Shown here: in pieces, positions 58,740-64,000 of the stretch
Layout of the letters: every line of letters starts with the position of its first letter
How positions within the stretch are numbered: position 1 is the first letter of the stretch
DNA from: UBA668 sp038234785
GTDB taxonomy: Bacteria; Actinomycetota; Acidimicrobiia; Acidimicrobiales; Ilumatobacteraceae
Assembly: GCA_038234785.1 (NCBI GenBank)
Contig: JBBQTC010000005.1
Coordinates: forward strand, 25,309-89,308
DNA length: 64,000 bases
Direction of reading: 5' to 3'
Notes under the pieces: generated by a model
What the model was told of the DNA's origin: nothing
The model's database searches: none
Seen by the model: the letters and a program-made list of their open reading frames with translations, nothing else
Position numbers and translations under genes: made by a program

Positions 58740-59849
58740 TCAGTCGAAGCGGTAGCGGAGCTGGTCGCCACTCTCGTCGACCGTGGCCTCGCCGCAGAGG
58801 CGCAGGTGCTCGAGATGGGCGTAGGTCTCGCTCTCGGCCATCGAGCCCCACGACCGCTCCTGGAACAACACCTGCATGTACTCGTGCACGGTGCCGCTGC
58901 CGAGTTCACCGCTTGCCGCTCGCAGCTTGTCGAGACGCTCGTGGTGGTGACGCTCGATCGCGGTCGCCCGACCAGCGAGGTCGGCGAACTCGAGGCCGTG
59001 CGCGGGCAGCACCGTCCGCACCCCGTCGAACGTCTTCATCCGTTCCAGGCTGTCGAAGAAGTCCTTCAGCGGATCGACGGTGGTGCCCAGCCCCGAGATG
59101 TGCGGGGTGATCGTGGGCAGGACGTGGTCGCCGCTGATCATCACTCCCCCGGCCGGGTCGTACAAGCAGAGATGGTCGATCGTGTGACCGGGGGTGTGGA
59201 CCGCGACCCATTCGCGACCACCGAGCTCGATCACCTGGGCGTCCTCCACCCGGCGAGTGGGGCTCGGCGTCCCCACGAAGCGACCTGCCGCCTTGCGCAT
59301 CGCCCAGTACCGCAGGCGTCGGGAGCGCGGCATCGAGTACGGATCACCACCCCAGGGTGTGTGCTTGGCGAGTGGTCCTTCCGACAGCGTCCGGCCCTGG
59401 AGCGACTCGATCTGTGCCTTCGCCGACCCGTCGGTCACCTCCAGCTCGTCGGCGCGCTCTTGATCCTCGGCGTCCGGGTCGAGGAACGTGCGGAACGTGC
59501 GGTGCGTGATCACGTCGGCCCCGTAGCGCTTGCGGAACTGGCCTGCCTGCCCGAAATGATCGGGGTGGGAATGGGTGACGACCACCGAGTGCACACGCTC
59601 GATCGGCAGGCCGCCCGCCTTCATGATCCGCTGCAGCGTGCGAAACGTCGTCGGTCCGGGCAACCCCGGATCGACCAGCGCAAGGCCCCGAGCGTCCTCC
59701 ATGGCGTAGCAGTTCACGTGGCCGAGGCCCGGCAGCGAGATCGGCAGCTGCAGCCGCAGGATGCCGGGCGCCACCTCCTCCACCCCCTCCCGCGGCGGCT
59801 GCCGTTCCTCACGGACAGGCCTCGGGGCATGATGGTCGTGCTCGGTCAC
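58740..59849 (-). CDS. Metallo-beta-lactamase-fold hydrolase
   Basis: 369 residues from GTG 59849. Metal motif THSHPDHFG (H-x-H-x-D-H), later ligands in HTPGHTIDHLCLY, SGDHVL and LPAHGLEF. An insertion at about 105-190 precedes a C-terminal helical domain (AIERHHHERLDKL, TYAHLEHLRLCGEA) as in LACTB2/glyoxalase-II-like hydrolases. Substrate (thioester, lactone or nucleic acid) is not determined. Confidence 0.9.
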   Translation of the reverse strand: MTEHDHHAPRPVREERQPPREGVEEVAPGILRLQLPISLPGLGHVNCYAMEDARGLALVDPGLPGPTTFRTLQRIMKAGGLPIERVHSVVVTHSHPDHFGQAGQFRKRYGADVITHRTFRTFLDPDAEDQERADELEVTDGSAKAQIESLQGRTLSEGPLAKHTPWGGDPYSMPRSRRLRYWAMRKAAGRFVGTPSPTRRVEDAQVIELGGREWVAVHTPGHTIDHLCLYDPAGGVMISGDHVLPTITPHISGLGTTVDPLKDFFDSLERMKTFDGVRTVLPAHGLEFADLAGRATAIERHHHERLDKLRAASGELGSGTVHEYMQVLFQERSWGSMAESETYAHLEHLRLCGEATVDESGDQLRYRFD

Positions 59850-60124
59850 CCCTGTAGTCGTAGCGGAGGTGAGCCCGACAGCCGAAGTCGCACGGCGAAA
59901 CGGCCCGTTGTCCGCATGTCGTGGATGCCCGATATGTTCTCCCGCGTCGGGCCACGACCGTGGTCTCCGACGGATCGAAGCGCTCGCTTCCATGAACGGA
60001 GCCCGCCCATGCGGTGCGGCACCGAAGCTCCTCATGCACGGAGGCGACCCATGTCGAAAGCCGTTCGTCCCTGTCGATCCATCGCGGCCACGCCGGCCGT
60101 CGGCTCCACGCAGGAGGTCGGGTG

Positions 60125-60499
60125 ATGGCGCTGTGCGACTGGGAGGACGAATGGGAGGACGACTGGGAGGTGAGCCTCGAACCGCTCGGCGTCGACGGGA
60201 ACGGGCTGCTCATGGAGCGAACGACGATGGGCGACCAGGAGGTCATCATCCGACGCGACGACGTGCCCGAGACCGACATCACCGTGGTTCGAGGCGTTCG
60301 CTGCACCACGGCTTTGCGGACGGTCATCGACTGTGCGCCCGACATGACCCAACTGGACCTGCTCGACACGCTGTACGACTGCCTCGAGCGCAACCTCTTC
60401 ACGGTCGCAGAGGCATGGGAGCGGATCGACGAGCCCGACATGACGGGTCGGCGCGGTGCGGAGATGCTGCGACGGTTGCTGCCGCCAGTGGAAAGGTGA
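60125..60499 (+). CDS. Fragment resembling AbiEi/DUF559-type proteins
   Basis: 124 residues from ATG 60125 in GGTGATGG. Very acidic start (MALCDWEDEWEDDWE), then ITVVRGVRCTTALRTVIDCAPDMTQLDLLDTLYDCLERNLFTVAEAWERIDEPDMTGRRGAEMLRRLL. This matches the middle of the actinobacterial AbiEi-like/DUF559 proteins (GxRxTxxxRTxxD ... GxxGxxxLRxLL), but the N-terminal winged helix and the C-terminal nuclease domain are both missing. It is either a minimal relative or a truncated gene. The 275 bases upstream hold no other gene. Confidence 0.6.
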   Translation: MALCDWEDEWEDDWEVSLEPLGVDGNGLLMERTTMGDQEVIIRRDDVPETDITVVRGVRCTTALRTVIDCAPDMTQLDLLDTLYDCLERNLFTVAEAWERIDEPDMTGRRGAEMLRRLLPPVER

Positions 60500-60527
60500 T
60501 CGGGCAGCCGCCGCCGCCCGATGTGGG

Positions 60528-61184
60528 TCAGTCCAGCCGGGCGAGACCGTCCAGGATGAGGTCGAGCACCAACTCGAAGCTGCTCGCCGTGTCGCCATCG
60601 AGGTGCTGGCGGATGTGGGTGATGGTGTGCGGGGACTCGTCCTCGGAAAGGCCCGTCATGAACGAGCGGGCAACATCCTGGGCGTCGCTGCCGGTCGTCA
60701 TGACGTAGGCCATCGCCTGTTCCTGGAGGGTGTAGCCGATCACGTGGTTGTTGACGGCGTGGAACGCCAGGTGCGCCACCCGGGGCGACAGGTCGGTGGC
60801 CGCGAGAGCCGCAAGGTGGTTCTCCATGTGCCGAACGCGGGCCGGGCCGGGGAGCTGGCGCAGCCACAGCGACGCGGCCCACGGATGCCGGACCAGCGCC
60901 GCCCGCGTGTCGACGGCGAGGGCGCGCACGGCGGCGAGTGGTTCGACAGCGGGGTCGGGGTCGGGGATCTCGGCGGCCACGGCGTCGACCATCATCGTCA
61001 GCACCTCGACCTTGCCGGCGACGTGGTTGTACAGCGACATCACCTCGTAGCCGAGCGCGGCGGCGAGCTTGCGCATCGACAGGCCGTCGACGCCGCGCTC
61101 GTCGGCGAAGGCGATCCCGCCGGCGATGATCGCATCGCGATCGAGGGGTGCACGGTCGCTGGTCGCGGTGGTCACGGTTGACAA
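60528..61184 (-). CDS. TetR-family repressor
   Basis: 218 residues. N-terminal helix-turn-helix AIIAGGIAFADERGVDGLSMRKLAAALGYEVMSLYNHVAGKVEVL and C-terminal TetR_C-type ligand domain (HPWAASLWLRQLPGPARVRHMENHL). Divergent from the quinone oxidoreductase gene; two near-identical 13-bp palindromes lie in the 57-base gap, so it most likely represses both itself and the oxidoreductase. Confidence 0.92.
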   Translation of the reverse strand: MSTVTTATSDRAPLDRDAIIAGGIAFADERGVDGLSMRKLAAALGYEVMSLYNHVAGKVEVLTMMVDAVAAEIPDPDPAVEPLAAVRALAVDTRAALVRHPWAASLWLRQLPGPARVRHMENHLAALAATDLSPRVAHLAFHAVNNHVIGYTLQEQAMAYVMTTGSDAQDVARSFMTGLSEDESPHTITHIRQHLDGDTASSFELVLDLILDGLARLD

Positions 61185-61218
61185 CGTACACTGTACGCGC
61201 TACAACGTACAGTGTACG
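61178..61218 (+). promoter_or_regulatory. Promoter with two TetR operators
   Basis: TTGACA (61178-61183), 17 bases, TACAAC (61201-61206). Two palindromes CGTACA-C-TGTACG (61185-61197) and CGTACA-G-TGTACG (61206-61218), 21 bp apart, cover the spacer and start region. Two helical turns between them suits two TetR dimers on one DNA face. Confidence 0.75.
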
Positions 61219-61241
61219 TCCACACCAGCCCGGAGATCCCG

Positions 61242-62285
61242 ATGCCTCCCCACACGACCCCCGATCACACACCACAGCCCGCCGGCGCGGAGCCGGTCCC
61301 GACCACGATGACGGCGCTCACGGCACGCACCTACGGCGGCCCGGACGTGTTGGCGCCGGAGGAGCTCTCGGTCCCGACGCCCACCGACGGCGAGCTGCTG
61401 GTCGAGGTGCGGGCGTCCTCGCTGAACGCGCTCGATTGGCACTTCCTCACCGGGACGCCGTACTTCATGCGCCTGATGTCCGGTCTGCGGAGGCCCAAGC
61501 GGATCGTGCGCGGCGCGGACCTCGCCGGCGTGGTCGTCGGAGTCGGTGCCGGCGTCACCAGGTTCCGTGTCGGCGATGCCGTGTTCGGTGAGGGCCCCGG
61601 CGGCGGTTGTGGTCAGTACCTCACCGTGAAGGAAGGCAACGTCGCGAAGATCCCGGACGGCGTGACCTTCGAATCCGCTGCCGCCACACCAGTCGCCGGG
61701 CTGACCGCCCTGCAGGGTCTCCGCACCCACGGCGCCCTCCAGCCGGGTGACCGTGTGCTGATCAACGGCGCGGCCGGCGGGGTGGGCACGATGGCGGTCC
61801 AGATCGCCACGGCACTCGGTGGCGAGGTGACGGCCGTGTGCAGCACCCGCAACGTCGAGATGGTGCGCGCGCTGGGCGCCGACGAAGTGATCGACTACAC
61901 CAGTGCGGACTTCCTCGCCGGTGGGGCGCGCTTCGACGTCATGCTCGACAACGTCGGCAACCGGCACCCACGCGAGGTCCGCGGCGTCATGCGCTCTGGT
62001 GGGCGATACGTGGCGATCAGCGGCCCGAAGGCCAACCGGTGGGTCGACCCACTGCCCTACCTCCTGCGCGCCCGGATGGCGTTCGTGCGCGCCGACGCCT
62101 CCTTCCACAACTTCACCACGGCACCGAACGACGACGACCTGACGTACCTCGGCGAGCTCCTTGCGTCGGGCCGGCTCGTCCCCCAGATCGATCGCGTGAT
62201 CGGTCTCGACGGCGTGGCCGACGCCCTCGCCGAGATCGGCTCAGGTCACGCACGGGCCAAGATCGTCGTCGTGCCGACGCGCTGA
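61242..62285 (+). CDS. Quinone oxidoreductase-like NAD(P)-dependent dehydrogenase
   Basis: 347 residues from ATG 61242, six bases after GGAG; GTG 61212 would lie inside the operator. Zinc-free MDR protein: LTARTYGGPDVLAPEEL, SLNALDWHFLTGTPYF, GADLAGVVVGVGAGVTRFRVGDAVFG, Rossmann loop VLINGAAGGVGTMAVQIA. No catalytic-zinc cysteines. Probably reduces quinones or electrophilic enones and is derepressed through the divergent TetR. Confidence 0.9.
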   Translation: MPPHTTPDHTPQPAGAEPVPTTMTALTARTYGGPDVLAPEELSVPTPTDGELLVEVRASSLNALDWHFLTGTPYFMRLMSGLRRPKRIVRGADLAGVVVGVGAGVTRFRVGDAVFGEGPGGGCGQYLTVKEGNVAKIPDGVTFESAAATPVAGLTALQGLRTHGALQPGDRVLINGAAGGVGTMAVQIATALGGEVTAVCSTRNVEMVRALGADEVIDYTSADFLAGGARFDVMLDNVGNRHPREVRGVMRSGGRYVAISGPKANRWVDPLPYLLRARMAFVRADASFHNFTTAPNDDDLTYLGELLASGRLVPQIDRVIGLDGVADALAEIGSGHARAKIVVVPTR

Positions 62286-62333
62286 GCCGCTCCGGGCGCC
62301 ACGAGCGCCGTCGTCCTCCGCCGGAGCCGGCGT

Positions 62334-62570
62334 TCACGCGGCCTGGAGCGCGGGGAGCACCTCGGCCACCATCGCCGTTCGCGAACGCTCGGCCTCGGCT
62401 CGGTCGGCATCGATCGAGGCGCCGACCACGATGAACCGGTCGATCCCGAGCGACGCCAAGCCGTGCAGCCGCTCGATGCAGTGAGCGGGCGGTCCGACGA
62501 TCCCGAAGCGGTCGATGAAGTCGTCGTCCAGGCTGGTGGCCTGGCCGGACGCCGATTGGGTGTGGTGGTT
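62334..62570 (-). pseudogene. C-terminal remnant of an LLM-class oxidoreductase
   Basis: The frame ending at TGA 62336-62334 reads SLDDDFIDRFGIVGPPAHCIERLHGLASLGIDRFIVVGASIDADRAEAERSRTAMVAEVLPAL, the unmistakable last ~70 residues of a luciferase-like F420/flavin enzyme. The upstream part is absent: by about 62570 it runs into a response-regulator remnant on the other strand. No start codon belongs to it. Confidence 0.75.
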
Positions 62571-62578
62571 CGCTTCGG

Positions 62579-62800
62579 GTGCTGCTCGTGGACGATCATC
62601 CCGTCTACCGCGATGGCCTCGAACTCCTCGCCCGTGAGCGCCGAAACGGGGAGATCGCCGCCGCGCTCCTTCTCAGCGAACGCTCGGTCCGCAACTACGT
62701 GTCGAACATCCTCACCAAGCTCGACGCAGATGACCGCGCCCAAGTCATCACGGTTGCGCGTGATGCCGGACTCGGCCTACCGCCCATCCGGGCGGTCTGA
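62579..62800 (+). pseudogene. NarL-type response regulator with internal deletion
   Basis: VLLVDDHPVYRDGLELLA is the first strand and helix of a NarL receiver domain; it passes directly into RRNGEIAAALLLSERSVRNYVSNILTKLDADDRAQVITVARDAGLG, the LuxR-type helix-turn-helix. About 130-140 residues between are gone, in frame. It could still make a 73-residue DNA-binding fragment, but no ribosome site is seen. Confidence 0.75.
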
Positions 62801-62842
62801 AACGAGCGCGCTCTCGACCACATCTCCGCTGACCGAGATCGA

Positions 62843-63322
62843 TCAGAGGCTGGCTTCGATGGCGGCAACGAGCGCCGGATCCTCCGGGGTGACCATCGGC
62901 GAGAACCGGGTGATGGTCCCATCGGCGGTGATGAGGAACTTCTCGAAGTTCCACCGGATGTCACCACTGTGTCCTTCAGCGTCGGCCACGGCGGTGAGGT
63001 CGGTGTAGATCGGGTGGCGGTCGTCCCCATTGACCTCGATCTTCTCCATCATCGGGAAGGTGACGCCGTAGGTGGTCGAGCAGAACGTCTCGATCTCCTC
63101 AGCCGTGCCCGGCTCCTGGGCACCGAACTGGTTGCACGGGAATCCGACGACGGTGAAACCTCGGTCGGCATAGGTGGACTGCAGCTGCTCCAGCCCGGTG
63201 TACTGCGGGGTCAGCCCACACTTCGAGGCGACGTTGACGGCGAGGATCGTACGGCTGCCCAACGAGGCGAGCGACGTCGGTTGGCCCTGCAGGGTGTGGA
63301 TGGGTTCATCGAGGATCGTCAT
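62843..63322 (-). CDS. Glutathione peroxidase family protein (Cys type)
   Basis: 159 residues from ATG 63322. ILAVNVASKCGLTPQYTGLEQL with peroxidatic Cys (codon TGT), VGFPCNQFGAQEPGT with Gln and resolving-type Cys, and WNFEKFLI with Trp/Asn complete the active site. It reduces hydroperoxides, in bacteria mostly with thioredoxin. The active-site codon is Cys, unlike the TGA-bearing peroxiredoxin at 16384. Confidence 0.93.
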   Translation of the reverse strand: MTILDEPIHTLQGQPTSLASLGSRTILAVNVASKCGLTPQYTGLEQLQSTYADRGFTVVGFPCNQFGAQEPGTAEEIETFCSTTYGVTFPMMEKIEVNGDDRHPIYTDLTAVADAEGHSGDIRWNFEKFLITADGTITRFSPMVTPEDPALVAAIEASL

Positions 63323-63518
63323 GGCCGGCAAGCCTTACCGATCCAGCGGCGAGCTGTCGGGTCGAGCGCGATCGGGTGGGAGTGGTGCGGCGTCGACTCC
63401 CGGTCGGACTCGGGGTCGCAGCGCACACAGTCTCCAACTGGCGGATCGGGCCCGGCGGCCGATTTGGTCGTGGCGTTGATCCGATTCGGCGAGCCCTGCC
63501 GTTGGTCGAGCGATGAGA

Positions 63519-64000
63519 TCACGACATCAGCGTCACGAGCTGGTCGAGCGCAGCTCCCCAGCCATCGGCGAAGCCCATGTCGGCGTGCTGCTTGCAGGCC
63601 TCCTCGCGCGCGTGCATCGCGATCGCCCGGTAGTGCGTGCCTCCGTCGGGCGTGGCTTCGATCTCGATCCGTGCGGTGAAGCCGAGATCACCAGCGCCGT
63701 TGCTCGGTGCGGCGGGACGGAACTCCGCAGTCATCACGCTGGTGAACACGAGCAGCTGGTTCGGTTCCACCTGGAGGTAGCAACCGGCGTTCGGGTAGCG
63801 CTCGCCGTCGGGAGATTCCATCGTGGTGACACAACCGCCGCCAGGTCGTACGTCGAGCTCGCACGCCACCGTCTTCCACGGTGCCGGCGTGAACCACTGC
63901 ATCATCAGCTCGGGTTCGGTCCACGCCGCCCACACCCGGTCGGGCGGTACGGGGATGGTGCGCTCCAGCACGAGGTCGAGGGCAGGGTCTGGGGTGTAGG
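63519..64000 (-). CDS. SRPBCC (AHSA1-like) protein, 5' end beyond the window
   Basis: The frame is open to the window edge, reading YTPDPALDLVLERTIPVPPDRVWAAWTEPELMMQWFTPAPWKTVACELDVRPGG and ending DMGFADGWGAALDQLVTLMS. A GTG at 63971 could start it, but the upstream residues DPALDLVLER match the usual family start, so only a few residues are missing. Typical AHSA1 domain; the 196-base gap to the peroxidase gene holds nothing recognisable. Confidence 0.88.
   Translation of the reverse strand, partial: YTPDPALDLVLERTIPVPPDRVWAAWTEPELMMQWFTPAPWKTVACELDVRPGGGCVTTMESPDGERYPNAGCYLQVEPNQLLVFTSVMTAEFRPAAPSNGAGDLGFTARIEIEATPDGGTHYRAIAMHAREEACKQHADMGFADGWGAALDQLVTLMS

Noticed and set aside
62843..63322. 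Glutathione peroxidase as a second selenoprotein
   Set aside because: The active-site codon in the KCGLT motif is TGT (Cys) and there is no in-frame TGA.
1..64000. tRNA, rRNA, CRISPR array, prophage or insertion sequence
   Set aside because: Looked for tRNA-like arms, repeat-spacer patterns, transposase and integrase motifs on both strands and found none that could be supported.

Overview
The window is uniformly GC-rich with many ATGA/GTGA overlaps and GTG starts. Its gene content includes luciferase-like flavin oxidoreductases, a mycothiol-type DinB/MDMPI domain, WXG100/EccC type VII secretion genes, GAF-ANTAR regulators, FtsX-type exporters, a haloalkane-dehalogenase-like enzyme, a fasciclin protein and a bacterial phosphatidylcholine synthase. 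This points to a free-living actinobacterium, most plausibly an aquatic or marine Acidimicrobiia (Ilumatobacter-like) chromosome; the taxonomic call is inference. I saw no tRNA, rRNA, CRISPR array, transposase or phage gene.

Layout. 1-3780: end of a phosphoesterase, a gamma-glutamyltransferase-like gene, and a divergent redox operon (di-iron haem-oxygenase-like enzyme, ferredoxin, Rieske protein) with a palindrome between them. 3781-11617: a copy of a dispersed hairpin repeat, a Met-rich exported protein with an OmpR/histidine-kinase pair, AraC, VOC proteins and a flavin oxidoreductase. 11674-16908: an ArsR-SRPBCC module, then an ECF sigma factor / zinc anti-sigma / acyltransferase operon facing a four-gene redox operon that ends in glutaredoxin and a peroxiredoxin-like gene. 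That last gene is read through an in-frame TGA exactly where the catalytic Cys of a CxxC motif belongs, with a SECIS-like hairpin directly after it: a candidate selenoprotein. 16927-22168: DUF4389, the second dispersed repeat, an epoxide-hydrolase-like pair behind a double palindrome, a COQ4-motif protein, a dehalogenase-like hydrolase and an ABC permease scrap.

22240-36439: a large winged-helix/NTPase regulator, homocysteine methyltransferase, fasciclin, carotenoid oxygenase, a second ArsR-SRPBCC module plus YCII, an alcohol dehydrogenase / universal-stress / SPFH stress group with shared promoter and leader sequences, tandem GAF-ANTAR regulators and an SDR-DUF2867 protein. 36480-43999: lipoproteins (one broken by a 20-bp tandem duplication), a spermidine-synthase-like protein, a PanB-like enzyme, a frameshifted flavin oxidoreductase and a complete ABC exporter. 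44133-53908: a minimal type VII secretion locus (EspG-like, WXG100 and a partner, a Gly/Ala-rich exported protein, LpqN-like, FHA-EccC ATPase, Ser/Thr kinase). 54015-64000: acyltransferase 3, phosphatidylcholine synthase, LapA-like protein, flavin oxidoreductase, a dead MarR gene, cytosine-deaminase-like enzyme, MBL hydrolase, TetR with quinone oxidoreductase, a deletion scar carrying two gene remnants, glutathione peroxidase and a partial SRPBCC gene.

The most interesting system is the divergent sigma/anti-sigma and redox locus (13063-16908). A SigR/RsrA-like module with ECF-type promoter matches on both sides of the intergenic region appears placed to control glutaredoxin and the candidate selenocysteine peroxiredoxin in response to thiol stress.
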